From contig WGNK01000003.1 in NCBI GenBank assembly GCA_016124535.1, positions 40,001-104,000 on the forward strand: a stretch of DNA of 64,000 nt, read 5' to 3'. The DNA is from Azospirillum sp. (GTDB lineage Bacteria > Pseudomonadota > Alphaproteobacteria > Azospirillales > Azospirillaceae). Positions 35,811 through 44,536 of this stretch are shown in pieces (the first letter of the stretch is position 1; each line of letters opens with the position of its first letter). Under the pieces are notes generated by a model. It saw only the letters and a program-made list of their open reading frames with translations. It had not been told where the DNA came from and made no database searches. The position numbers were made by a program, and so were the translations under genes.

Positions 35811-36441
35811 AGTACCTCCTGGTTTCAGCCCGCTTGCCGGCGGGATCCGTGCCCAACACACGGTCTTGTTTTCCAGTCGCCGCAGTGGTTTTCAGCGACC
35901 GCCCCTGCTCATGGTTGCGCTTAGCAGCACTATATTGCGAGTAATTCGCGGAAAACACCTTTGACGAAATTTGTAGGGATCGTCAATCTTTTTCGGGCAC
36001 TGCGATACCGCATTGCGGCGAACGCTTCGTCGGCGGCCCCGGGGTCGGCCGCTTGACCGCCCCGCTCGGACTTACAGCCCGCCCGGTTCAGAAAACCGGG
36101 TATCCCTACGAAATTACGCCGGGATTGCGACGATGTAGAGGTTTCTTCATCCTTTTTTCCGACGTTTCGGTCGGTCGTGCCGTTCTCAGCGCTCCGCACT
36201 TTCGGGTCACTAGGCGTGGGTTGCCCTGGACCATAGGCTGGAGCCTCCTACCAAAGGTGGTGTCCCCGCGAAAATTTTCACTATTTCACGGCTCGCCGCC
36301 AAAGTGCTGCAGATTAGCCACAGCCAAAAGAAACTTCTCGCGCCGGTCTGCGCCCTCGCCACGGCCGCCGGGGTCCTGCCGTCGGCTTCTGCGTCCCGGA
36401 ATACCCGAGTCGTGAATCGGGGCATCCGCCGACGGCCCCGC
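35811..36441. other. Long non-coding gap with inverted repeats
   Basis: About 630 bases without a convincing gene, less GC-rich than its surroundings. It holds a hairpin followed by a T run on the plus strand (35961-35993) and a pair of inverted arms sharing AATTT(C)GTAGGGAT (35967-35980 and 36102-36115). The lytic transglycosylase promoter should also lie here. An 89-codon frame on the minus strand inside it looks like chance. Confidence 0.55.
35961..35993 (+). terminator. Weak hairpin with T run, plus strand
   Basis: TTGACGA and TCGTCAA form a 7-base-pair stem around a 12-base loop, followed by TCTTTTT. No plus-strand gene precedes it, so if it works as a terminator it would end an unannotated plus-strand transcript. 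Confidence 0.3.
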
Positions 36442-37914
36442 TCACCATGGCGTGGTCAGCGGCGTGGCCAAGCCTTCGACGTGCCAGCGCGCAGCCAGCC
36501 GTCCATCGGTCTCGAACGCCAGATCGAGCCAGTTGCGCGCCCTGAGGAACCGCCCCTGTCCGCCGCCAAGCGGCAGAATTTCCACCGAGCAGTCGCCACC
36601 GGGACGGGAGCGACCACGGCCCAGCCAACCGAGTGCCGCGGCGTAGCCGGTCGACGGCGGGGGGTGGACCACGCCCGATGAGACCAGCTGATCCAATTCG
36701 AAGCCGGGGCCACGCAGACGGCCCGCCATTCCCAGATGAATTTCGCCGGACACCGCGGTGATCCGGCAGCCGGTGCGCTTGCTGAAGTCGCCCAGCAAGC
36801 GCACCAGGCGCAACCACTCCACGCGATGGGCCGGGCTTCGCCATTGGTCACGCAGGTCGTCCTCAAGGCGATTGCGCCAGGGTAAGGCATTGAGCAGCCC
36901 CTCGACCGCACCGAGATCGACGAACGCCATCGGCACGCTGGACATCAATAGCAGGTGGCGGCAGCCGGCGAAGCGTTCCAGCCAACCGGGCAGCGCCCTC
37001 CAGCTGCCGGGCCCGAGCACCCGCGTCGGGCTCCGCTCGCTGCGCAGATCGGGGGCGAAAATACCGATCTCGCCCAGGCGGAATCCCTGGGTGAAGCTGC
37101 CGAGCTTCGCCCCCCAGATGCATTCCGGCGGTTCTCGGCCGGCGCTGGCGAGCTGAAACAAGGAGAACTGGCGCCGCGCGACCGCGTGGATGCCGGAGAA
37201 GACCGGGCAGTCTTGCAGCGGCGGCGGGTGAGAACCCCAACCGTCGAAGATGTCGTGATCGTCCCACATCATCACCGACGGGATCGAAGACAAGACCGCC
37301 GCCAGTTCCGGCTGGCCCCAGGTGGCGACATAGAGGTCGAAATAATAGGCCATGACCTGCTCGGCCAGGGCGTCGTCAAAGCCGCTGCGGCAGCGTTGGC
37401 CTCGCGGCAACCGCTGCCACGCGGCGAGGCCCGGACAGGCCTGCCAGACACCGTCGGCGTAGATCTGATCGCCGCCCTGGAGCAGCAGATGAAACGGGTG
37501 TTTGGCGTGGCAGCCCGCCAGGTCGACCCAGCGTTCGTTGCGCCCGGCCGGAAGCCGCGCCAGCATGTCGAGGTCTTCGGCACCGTTACAGGCGGTAAAC
37601 GCCAGCCGCGGCAGCCGCCCGGCACCGGGAACGTGGAAACGCCAGGGCCGCCGGTCGCCGAATCCGTATCCTGCCGTGCTGTCGTCGCGCCCGCGCGGCA
37701 CCGCGAAATCGAACCGCCAGACATGGCGGCCCTGCCATTCGAACAGATGACGCGGCGGCACCGCCAGTGAAACGCCATCGACCCTGAGATCCTCAGGCTC
37801 GGTGGCCCCGCTGAGGACGAACAATGCGGAAACGCGCCAGCGGCTGCCCTGCATCCCGCGAAAGAACAGGACCGGGCCGACCGGCTCCGGCGAGCGGTCC
37901 AGGTCGCTGATCAT
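36442..37914 (-). CDS. PhoD-like metallophosphatase
   Basis: A 490-residue protein. Metal-site motifs of the PhoD/alkaline phosphatase D group are present: FTACNG, LLQGGDQIYAD (~145-154), MMWDDHDIFDGWGSH (216-229) and a late SGEIHLGMAG. There is no signal or Tat peptide at the chosen start, so it looks cytoplasmic, unlike classical PhoD. ATG 37914 is preceded by GGAGGAAA; an earlier in-frame ATG at 37959 adds residues of no clear meaning. The substrate is unknown; phosphodiesters are usual for the family. It is divergent from the LysR gene. Confidence 0.83.
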   Translation of the reverse strand: MISDLDRSPEPVGPVLFFRGMQGSRWRVSALFVLSGATEPEDLRVDGVSLAVPPRHLFEWQGRHVWRFDFAVPRGRDDSTAGYGFGDRRPWRFHVPGAGRLPRLAFTACNGAEDLDMLARLPAGRNERWVDLAGCHAKHPFHLLLQGGDQIYADGVWQACPGLAAWQRLPRGQRCRSGFDDALAEQVMAYYFDLYVATWGQPELAAVLSSIPSVMMWDDHDIFDGWGSHPPPLQDCPVFSGIHAVARRQFSLFQLASAGREPPECIWGAKLGSFTQGFRLGEIGIFAPDLRSERSPTRVLGPGSWRALPGWLERFAGCRHLLLMSSVPMAFVDLGAVEGLLNALPWRNRLEDDLRDQWRSPAHRVEWLRLVRLLGDFSKRTGCRITAVSGEIHLGMAGRLRGPGFELDQLVSSGVVHPPPSTGYAAALGWLGRGRSRPGGDCSVEILPLGGGQGRFLRARNWLDLAFETDGRLAARWHVEGLATPLTTPW

Positions 37915-38180
37915 GATCGGAATTTCCTCCGCTTCGGCGTCCCCGTCTCCGCCGAGCATAGGAGCCGTCGCGCGCCGGTCAACGCCCGATCGCCGCGGCG
38001 CCACCCGCGGATGGCGGAAATTCGCGGGGCTTCCTTCGTCTTGGCAGATGACCCCATGCCAGTTCGCAGTATATCATGTGCGCAACGCCTGCATGGCTCA
38101 GCCGAGCCGGCGCATAACTCGGTAACGAGCCAGCATTGGGTGGCGGCGCTCGGGGAGCCGAAATCGAGGGTGAGGGGAAC

Positions 38181-39074
38181 ATGGATTGGGACAAGCTTCG
38201 GGTCTTCCACGCGGTCGCCGAGGCCGGAAGCTTCACTCATGCTGGCGAAGCCCTCAATCTCAGCCAGTCCGCGGTCAGTCGCCAGATCAGCGCCCTTGAG
38301 GAAAGCCTCAACGTCCCGCTGTTCCATCGCCATGCCCGCGGCCTGATCCTGACCGAGCAGGGCGAGTTGCTGTTCGGCACCGCGCGGGATGTCTTCGCCA
38401 AGCTGTCGATGACCGAAGCGATGCTGACCGAAACCCGCGAGCATCCCAAGGGACCGCTCAAGGTGACCACGACGGTGGCCTTCGGGACAGTCTGGATGAC
38501 GCCGCGTATCCGGGAATTCCTGTCGGTCTATCCCGATATCCAGCTGACCCTGCTGATCGACGATAATGAACTCGACCTCGGCATGCGCGCAGCCGACATC
38601 GCGATCCGCATGAGCGCGCCGCGCCAACCCGATCTGATCCAGCGGCACCTGATGACGGTGCGCTTCCACGTCTACGGCCATGTCAGCTATCTGAAGCGGC
38701 GGGGCATACCCAAGGTTCCCCAGGACCTCGACCAGCACGACCTGATCGTATTCCCGAACGACAATCGCACGATCATCTCCGGCATCAACAACTGGCTGCT
38801 GGAAATCGGCGAGCCGGCGCCGGGCTCGCGCAAGACGATTCTCAAAGTCAACAACGTCTACGCGATTTACCGCGCGGTCGAGAGCGGTCTGGGCCTGGCC
38901 GCCCTGCCCGATTACATGGTCGAGGGCAATCGGGACATCGTCCGGGTCCTGCCCGAATATACCGGCCCCAAGATCGAAGCCTATTTCGTCTATGCCGAGG
39001 AGCTGCGGCACTCCAAGCGGATCGCGGTGTTTCGCGACTTCCTGGTCAAGAAGGTTGGCGAGAGCACGTTCTGA
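38181..39074 (+). CDS. LysR family regulator, VtlR/LsrB type
   Basis: A 297-residue LysR protein. The N-terminal winged helix starts MDWDKLRVFHAVAEAGSFTHAGEAL and continues NLSQSAVSRQISALEESL, which closely matches alphaproteobacterial VtlR/LsrB. The effector domain follows (LKVTTTVAFGTVWMTPRIREFL; GLGLAALPDYM). In Brucella, VtlR activates small RNA and small-protein genes, and in rhizobia LsrB responds to redox and affects envelope polysaccharides. Targets here are unknown. AGGGGA precedes the start. Confidence 0.88.
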   Translation: MDWDKLRVFHAVAEAGSFTHAGEALNLSQSAVSRQISALEESLNVPLFHRHARGLILTEQGELLFGTARDVFAKLSMTEAMLTETREHPKGPLKVTTTVAFGTVWMTPRIREFLSVYPDIQLTLLIDDNELDLGMRAADIAIRMSAPRQPDLIQRHLMTVRFHVYGHVSYLKRRGIPKVPQDLDQHDLIVFPNDNRTIISGINNWLLEIGEPAPGSRKTILKVNNVYAIYRAVESGLGLAALPDYMVEGNRDIVRVLPEYTGPKIEAYFVYAEELRHSKRIAVFRDFLVKKVGESTF

Positions 39075-39085
39075 GCCTGAGCAAA

Positions 39086-39107
39086 AAGGGGGCGGTGAGG
39101 CCCCCTT
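39086..39107. terminator. Hairpin between convergent lysR and hisC
   Basis: AAGGGGGC and GCCCCCTT pair over eight bases around a GGTGAG loop, 11 bases after the LysR stop and 10 bases after the hisC stop on the other strand. An A run before the stem gives a T run on the minus-strand transcript, so it fits a terminator for hisC best and may work both ways. Confidence 0.65.
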
Positions 39108-39117
39108 GGACGCCTGG

Positions 39118-40209
39118 CTACTTTTGGTCGAGGTATCCCGCCAGGCCATCGACCACGGCCTGCATTTCGTCTTCGCGGCCGATCGATATGCGCAGGGCGG
39201 CCGGGAGATGATAGGCCCCCATCTGGCGGACCAGGATACCCTGCGCCTTCAGATACTGGCGCGCCGCCTCGGCATCGGCGGCACCGCCGGGAAAGGTCAC
39301 CAGCACGAAATTGGCCGCACTGGGGTGGACGGTCAGGCCAAGCTCGGCCAGCCGGGCACCGAGCCAGGCCCGCCAGGTGCGGTTGTGCTGCCGGGCGGCG
39401 TCGAGAAAACCGGTGTCGGCCAGGGCGGCCATCCCGGCGGCCTGGACGGCGGCGTTGACGTTGAACGGCCCGCGCAACCGGTTGAGCACATCGGCGACCG
39501 CCGACGAACAGTGCGCCCAGCCCAGCCGCAGTCCGCCCAGGCCATAAATCTTGGAAAAGGTGCGGGTGACCACGACATTGCCGGCGCGCTCGACCAGTTC
39601 ATGGCCGGCACTGTAGTCAGGGGCATCGGCGAATTCGGCATAGGCAGCGTCAAGCACCAGCAGCACGTCCTCGGGCAATCCGGCATGCAGACGAACAACC
39701 TCGGCGTCGGGCAGGTAGCTGCCGGTCGGATTGTTCGGATTGGCCAGGAAGACGATGCGGGTCGCCGGTGTCACCCGCGCCAGCAACGCGTCGACATCGG
39801 CGATCAGACCCCGTTCCGGCACTGCAACCGGAGTAGCACCCGCCGCCCGTGCGGCGATCGGATAAACCAGGAAGCCGTGGACGGTATAGAGGACCTCGTC
39901 GCCTTCGCCGGCATAGGCCTTGGCGAGCAGAGTCAGCACGTCGTCGGAGCCGTTGCCGCAGACGATGTGCCCGGCATCGATGCCATGGCGCAGCGCCAGG
40001 GCCTGGCGCAGCTGCGCCGATCCGCCATCCGGGTAGCGGTGAATCTCGCCGGCGACGCGGCCATAGGCCTCGATCGCCCGTGGGCTGGGGCCGAGCGCGC
40101 TCTCGTTCGACGCCAGCCGGATCAGGCGCTGGGCACCCGGCGCATGGGACTCGCCGCCGACATAGGCGGCGATCTCCAGAACACCCGGACGCGGTTTCGG
40201 CATTGCCAT
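39118..40209 (-). CDS. hisC: Histidinol-phosphate aminotransferase
   Basis: A 363-residue class I/II PLP aminotransferase. The Schiff-base lysine is K220 in TRTFSKIYGLGGLRLGW. Other sites are LASNESALGPSP, NPNNPTGSYLP and LDAAYAEF. HisC converts histidinol phosphate and glutamate in histidine synthesis; homologues next to chorismate mutase often also act on phenylpyruvate or prephenate. It starts 5 bases after the chorismate mutase gene stops, so the two form an operon, which supports an aromatic amino acid role. Confidence 0.9.
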   Translation of the reverse strand: MAMPKPRPGVLEIAAYVGGESHAPGAQRLIRLASNESALGPSPRAIEAYGRVAGEIHRYPDGGSAQLRQALALRHGIDAGHIVCGNGSDDVLTLLAKAYAGEGDEVLYTVHGFLVYPIAARAAGATPVAVPERGLIADVDALLARVTPATRIVFLANPNNPTGSYLPDAEVVRLHAGLPEDVLLVLDAAYAEFADAPDYSAGHELVERAGNVVVTRTFSKIYGLGGLRLGWAHCSSAVADVLNRLRGPFNVNAAVQAAGMAALADTGFLDAARQHNRTWRAWLGARLAELGLTVHPSAANFVLVTFPGGAADAEAARQYLKAQGILVRQMGAYHLPAALRISIGREDEMQAVVDGLAGYLDQK

Positions 40210-40214
40210 GGCAC

Positions 40215-41090
40215 TCAGCTTTTCCGAGGTTCGGCCGGCAGGGTGATCGGCACGGCATAGCCGCCGATGGTGTTGATCCGGATCAGGGTATCGCCGAGCC
40301 GGCTGGCGACCACGGTCAGCCGCGGGTCTTTCGCATCGACAAAGTCGGCGATTTCAACCAGATGGAGCGAGCCGGCCGAGGCCCCGCTGCCCAGCCACGA
40401 GCAGAAATTGATCGGCGGCAGCTTGGCCGCTTCCAGCAGGTCCTTGACCCGGCCGCGGCTCAGATCCTCGGTCAGCTCGATCCGGACCAGGGTGCGGTCG
40501 TCGCCGGTCCGTTCATAGGAAACCAGCGAGACGGCCAGCGCGTCGCGGTCGTCGCTGCGGCTGTTGCCGCGACCGCAAAACGGCAGACGCGCGACGATTC
40601 TCGGCGTCTTGGCATCGTCGGCGGTCAGGAAACGCCACCAGGGGTCGCTGTCGTCATCGGCCGGAAATGGCACCACCCCCACCGCCGCGGTCCCCTCGGC
40701 GACCGCTCGGACCGCGGCCGAGGGCGTATTGACCGCGATCATCGGCGTCGAGCTGCCGTAATGGTCGCGGGCGATATCCCAGAAGCCGCGCTTATCTTCG
40801 GGGGCGAACACCGAGACCGAATAGGGGCCCTGCAGCCGGGTCAGGCCGGAGATCAGTTCCCGCCAGATGCGCGCCAACACGACCACCGGAAAGGCACCGG
40901 TGTGGCGCGCGACCAGGCGGCGCAGGATCATCGCCTCGCGCGCCGGGCGCAGAAAGTTCTTGTCCCTGGTTTTGGTCGCGGCGATCCGTTCGACGATCCG
41001 TGTCCGCTGAACCAGCAGATCATGAATGGCGTCGTCGATCTGGTCGATCTCGCGACGAAGCTCTTCGAGCAGGGGTTTCGGGGGTGACAT
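40215..41090 (-). CDS. AroQ-type chorismate mutase with a divergent C-terminal domain
   Basis: A 291-residue protein. Residues ~5-92 are an AroQ helical chorismate mutase domain (LEELRREIDQIDDAIHDLLVQRTRIVERIAATK; RPAREAMILRRLVARH). The rest (~95-285) resembles a prephenate-dehydratase-like binding fold plus an ACT-like end (SVSVFAPEDKRGFWDIARDHYG; AVGVVPFPADD), but I cannot find the TRF catalytic motif of true dehydratases. The first domain should convert chorismate to prephenate. The second may be regulatory. It is divergent from metX by about 140 bases. Confidence 0.82.
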   Translation of the reverse strand: MSPPKPLLEELRREIDQIDDAIHDLLVQRTRIVERIAATKTRDKNFLRPAREAMILRRLVARHTGAFPVVVLARIWRELISGLTRLQGPYSVSVFAPEDKRGFWDIARDHYGSSTPMIAVNTPSAAVRAVAEGTAAVGVVPFPADDDSDPWWRFLTADDAKTPRIVARLPFCGRGNSRSDDRDALAVSLVSYERTGDDRTLVRIELTEDLSRGRVKDLLEAAKLPPINFCSWLGSGASAGSLHLVEIADFVDAKDPRLTVVASRLGDTLIRINTIGGYAVPITLPAEPRKS

Positions 41091-41160
41091 GAACGACGGG
41101 ACCGTGGCAACCGGGGCGGTCTAGTAGTAGTCTGCGGTCCTGGCAAAATCAAAGAAAACG

Positions 41161-41166
41161 TTGACA
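41161..41166 (+). promoter_or_regulatory. Candidate -35 element for metX
   Basis: A perfect TTGACA lies 65 bases before the metX start in the region divergent from chorismate mutase. The best -10 match downstream, GCTATG, sits about 20 bases away, which is long, so the promoter call is tentative. Confidence 0.35.
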
Positions 41167-41230
41167 GAGAGCCGGCTTGGTCCAAAGCTATGGTTGCCCC
41201 GACCGTTTCGAACCGCCATCCGTCAGCCCC

Positions 41231-42427
41231 ATGACAGTTCAGACTCCTGCCCGCACGGCGGCTGCCCCGATCAACACCGGCTGGCCGGGTCACGGCGTCC
41301 TGCTCGGGCCGATGCGGCTGGACTGCGGCGTCGAGCTTGATCGCTTCCCGATCGCCTATCAGACCTATGGCAGCCTCGACCCGGATCGCGCCAATGCGGT
41401 CATGGTCTGCCATGCGCTGAGCGGTGACCAGTTCGTGCTCGACCGCCATCCGATGACCGCGAAGTCCGGCTGGTGGGAAGCCATGGTCGGGCCGGGCAAG
41501 GCGATCGACACCAATCGCTATTTCGTGATCTGCACCAACGTGCTGGGCGGCTGCATGGGCACGCTGGGTCCCAAGGAGGTCAACCCGGCAACCGGCCTGC
41601 CCTATGGGCTGGGGTTTCCGGTGATTACCATCGCCGACATGGTGCGTGCCCAGAAACTGCTGATCGATCATCTCGGCATCGCCCAGCTGTTCTGCGTGGT
41701 CGGCGGCTCGATGGGCGGGATGCAGGTGCTGCAATGGGCGGTCAGCTATCCCGAGGCGGTCTTCGCCGCGATTCCGATCGCGGCTTCGGCCCGGCATTCC
41801 GCCCAGAACATCGCGTTCGACGAGGTCGGGCGCCAGGCGATCATGGCCGATCCCGACTGGCATGCCGGCGATTATATCAGCCATGGCGTGGTGCCGCACC
41901 GGGGCCTGGCGGTGGCACGGATGGCCGCGCACATCACCTATCTTTCAGAGACCGCGCTCCACCGGAAATTCGGCCGCAGCCTGCAGAACCGCACCGCGGT
42001 GACCTATGGCTTCGACGCCGATTTCCAGGTCGAAAGCTATCTGCGTCACCAGGGCAGCACCTTTGTCGACCGTTTCGACGCCAACTCCTACCTCTACATC
42101 ACCCGCGCGATGGATTATTTCGATCTGGCGGCCGAGCACGACGGCGTGCTCGCCAATGCCTTCCGCTGGCGCGGCCGCAGCACCCCGGTTCGGTTCTGCG
42201 TCGTCAGCTTTTCCAGCGACTGGCTGTTCCCGACCGCCGAATCGCGGGCCACCGTCCACGCGCTGAACGCGGTTGCCGCCAATGTCAGCTTCGTCGAGGT
42301 TGCTACCGACAAGGGCCACGATGCCTTCCTGCTCGACGAACCGCAGTTTCACCAGGTGATCGAGGGGTTCCTCACCGGCTGTGCCGAGCATCGCGGCTTG
42401 AAGGACCGTCGGCGGGGAGCGGCATGA
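41231..42427 (+). CDS. metX: Homoserine O-acetyltransferase
   Basis: A 398-residue alpha/beta hydrolase. The nucleophile is S160 in [10 protein letters not shown]; the triad is completed by Asp in SSDWLFP and His in [12 protein letters not shown]. Other MetX hallmarks are [39 protein letters not shown] and [18 protein letters not shown]. It acylates homoserine for methionine synthesis; acetyl against succinyl donor cannot be fixed by eye. The stop overlaps metW by four bases. Confidence 0.95.
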   Translation: MTVQTPARTAAAPINTGWPGHGVLLGPMRLDCGVELDRFPIAYQTYGSLDPDRANAVMVCHALSGDQFVLDRHPMTAKSGWWEAMVGPGKAIDTNRYFVICTNVLGGCMGTLGPKEVNPATGLPYGLGFPVITIADMVRAQKLLIDHLGIAQLFCVVGGSMGGMQVLQWAVSYPEAVFAAIPIAASARHSAQNIAFDEVGRQAIMADPDWHAGDYISHGVVPHRGLAVARMAAHITYLSETALHRKFGRSLQNRTAVTYGFDADFQVESYLRHQGSTFVDRFDANSYLYITRAMDYFDLAAEHDGVLANAFRWRGRSTPVRFCVVSFSSDWLFPTAESRATVHALNAVAANVSFVEVATDKGHDAFLLDEPQFHQVIEGFLTGCAEHRGLKDRRRGAA

Positions 42428-43086
42428 TGAGCCCGCGTGACGATGCCGGGGTGACGCTGGCAACCGCCCGCGCGACCCGGCCGCGCGACATCCGGGTCGA
42501 CCTGCAGCTGATCGCGGAGATGATCGAGCCCGGATCGCGGGTGCTTGATGTCGGCTGCGGCGATGGTGCGCTGCTCGACCATCTGGTCCATTTCAAGCAG
42601 GTCGACGGGCGCGGGCTGGAGCTCAGCATGGACGGCGTCCACGCCTGCGTCAGCCATGGCCTGTCGGTGATCCAGGGCGACGCCGACACCGACCTCAAGG
42701 ATTACCCGACCGACGCCTTCGACTTCGTGGTCTTGAGCCAGACCCTGCAGGCGATGCGGGCTCCGCGCGAGATTCTCGGCCATCTGGTCCGGATCGGCCG
42801 CAGGGCGGTCGTATCGTTCCCCAATTTCGGCTATTGGCGGGCGCGGCTGGCGCTGCTGGTCCAGGGGCGGATGCCGGTAACCGACCGACTGCCCTACCAG
42901 TGGTGGGAGAGTCCCAACATCCATGTCTGCACGATCACCGACTTCGTCAGTTTGTGCCGGGAAATGGGGATCACGATCGAGCGTAGCGTCATCCTCGATC
43001 GCCATGACCTGGTGCGCGGTTCGGGTTTCGGCGCCCTGGCCAACCTGATCGCGGCCCAGGGCGTCTTCTTGTTGCACCGGTCCTGA
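42424..43086 (+). CDS. metW: Methionine biosynthesis protein MetW
   Basis: A 220-residue SAM-type methyltransferase fold protein: [54 protein letters not shown] and [16 protein letters not shown]. MetW partners with MetX and raises its activity in several proteobacteria. The ATGA overlap with metX supports this functional pairing. Confidence 0.94.
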   Translation: MMSPRDDAGVTLATARATRPRDIRVDLQLIAEMIEPGSRVLDVGCGDGALLDHLVHFKQVDGRGLELSMDGVHACVSHGLSVIQGDADTDLKDYPTDAFDFVVLSQTLQAMRAPREILGHLVRIGRRAVVSFPNFGYWRARLALLVQGRMPVTDRLPYQWWESPNIHVCTITDFVSLCREMGITIERSVILDRHDLVRGSGFGALANLIAAQGVFLLHRS

Positions 43087-43152
43087 AGGGTTTGGGGCCA
43101 CCGGCGGCGACCGGGGTGCGGATCGCGCCCCCGTCCAGGAGAGGGATGCGCC

Positions 43153-43719
43153 ATGTCGTCACCAATCCATGTTCTCGGCTTCGCTGGCAGCCTGCGCCAG
43201 GGGTCTTACAATCGTGCCCTGCTGAAGGTCGCGGCAAGCGTGGTGCCCGAGGGCATGACGCTGGAAATCTTCGACCTCAAGCCGATTCCGCTCTATGACG
43301 GCGATGTCGAAGCGGCGGGGATTCCGGCACCGGTCGCCGAATTTCGCGCCCGGATCAAAGCAGCGGATGCGCTGCTGATCGCGACGCCGGAATACAACTA
43401 CTCCTATTCCGGCGTGGTCAAGAACGCGATCGACTGGGCTTCGCGGCCACCCGACCAACCGCTGGCGAAGAAGCCCTACGCCCTGTTCGGGGCGGCGGCC
43501 GGCGGCTTCGGCACGGCCCGGGCGCAGTACCACCTGCGCCAAGTCTGTGCCGGGCTCGACATGCTGGCGGTCAACAAGCCTGAGGTCATGATCGCCGCGG
43601 CCCAGCAGGCGTTCGGTTCCGATGGCGCACTGCTCGACCCGGCGAAGGTCGAGGCCGTGCGCGGGTTGGTGACCGCGTTGGCGGCATGGACCCGGCGGTT
43701 GCGCGGCGAGGGCGTCTGA
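43153..43719 (+). CDS. NADPH-dependent FMN reductase
   Basis: A 188-residue flavodoxin-like reductase. FMN-binding GSLRQGSYNRAL is near residue 13, and PEYNYSYSGVVKNAIDWASRP near 79-99 is highly typical, followed by LFGAAAGGFGTARAQYHLRQV. Such enzymes reduce quinones, azo dyes or chromate in vitro; the physiological substrate is probably quinone or free flavin. It lies 66 bases after metW and may be a separate unit. Confidence 0.92.
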   Translation: MSSPIHVLGFAGSLRQGSYNRALLKVAASVVPEGMTLEIFDLKPIPLYDGDVEAAGIPAPVAEFRARIKAADALLIATPEYNYSYSGVVKNAIDWASRPPDQPLAKKPYALFGAAAGGFGTARAQYHLRQVCAGLDMLAVNKPEVMIAAAQQAFGSDGALLDPAKVEAVRGLVTALAAWTRRLRGEGV

Positions 43720-43727
43720 CCCCGCGA

Positions 43728-44141
43728 TCAGGCGGCGATCGGCAGGCTGTCGCCGGGCGCGGCGCGGTGTGCCCGGATCGCTTCCATCAGCTTGCGCCGG
43801 ATCAGCCGGACATAGGCGGCATTGCGGTCAGCCAGGATGGCGCGTTTGCCACCGGCCGTGCGCAGGACCAGCCGGGCCTGCTGGATCATGGCGTAGAAGG
43901 TCACCGCCGCCATGCTGAAGCCGAGCAGGACTTCGCCCAGATCGCGGGCGAGGCCGCCGACCACGCCGACGCCGAGCAGGAAGACGATGATTAAGCCGAG
44001 GAAGATTTTTTCTTCCGGACCGGTGCCGCCTTCAGCCTCGGCGGAATCGATATCATCGATCGGGCAACTTGCAGCCCCGGCTTCGATCGCCGCGGTGGTG
44101 ATTCGGATCCGCCCGTCCTGGTAGATCACCTGGTCATTCAT
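43728..44141 (-). CDS. Small membrane protein, DUF6232-like
   Basis: A 137-residue protein. It has an N-terminal beta-rich segment (VIYQDGRIRITTAAIEAGAASCPIDDIDSAEA), two hydrophobic spans (about 45-65 and 70-90) and a basic C-terminal tail. The pattern, a short PH-like front followed by two spans, resembles DUF6232-type proteins. No function is known to me. It converges on the FMN reductase gene. Confidence 0.6.
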   Translation of the reverse strand: MNDQVIYQDGRIRITTAAIEAGAASCPIDDIDSAEAEGGTGPEEKIFLGLIIVFLLGVGVVGGLARDLGEVLLGFSMAAVTFYAMIQQARLVLRTAGGKRAILADRNAAYVRLIRRKLMEAIRAHRAAPGDSLPIAA

Positions 44142-44536
44142 GATCGCCGCCCCTCAGCTTCGGTATCGCGGCGGGACCCTAGCCCGGGTTCAAACCGGGC
44201 CGTAACGGTCAAGGCTGACAGGATGGTTGTGCCGCAGCGGGGCGCGACATAGTGGCGCGCCCCGACACGGGCGGGCCGGGACCAAAGCCGATCGCCTTGG
44301 TTACGGCGACACTCCGGGAGATGCTTTGTTTTAAAAGCAACTTTCTGCGTCGGGTCGCCATCGAAACCCTGCGTGATCGCCCCAAGCTGGGTCATCCGAC
44401 CGCCGCGCAGCGGAAAAGCCGACGCTGGTGCGCCGGCCCTCCGAGGGCGCCTTCGATTGACGGCGACGCTTTTTTGTCATAGGATGTCGCCCAGGTTGGC
44501 CACAGTTTTGCTTCAATATTGAAAGAATTGATTGCG
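44142..44536. other. Divergent control region between the small membrane protein and mlaA
   Basis: This 395-base stretch separates divergent genes. Visible are a 6-base-pair hairpin (GCCCGG-7-CCGGGC near 44182), a CTTTTTT run near 44469 and the 10-base palindrome TCAATATTGA at 44513-44522, 14 bases before the mlaA start. A plus-strand 76-codon frame inside it lacks support. Confidence 0.5.

Noticed and set aside
35930..36199. An 89-codon minus-strand frame in the gap upstream of the lytic transglycosylase.
   Set aside because: Poor ribosome site, mixed composition and overlap with inverted repeats; no motif supports it.
41091..41230. A possible SAM riboswitch in front of metX.
   Set aside because: Only a short GCCGGCTTG-like fragment matches; the SAM-II pseudoknot core could not be found.
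44252..44482. A 76-codon plus-strand frame between the small membrane protein gene and mlaA.
   Set aside because: No ribosome site, no motif and composition unlike neighbouring genes.
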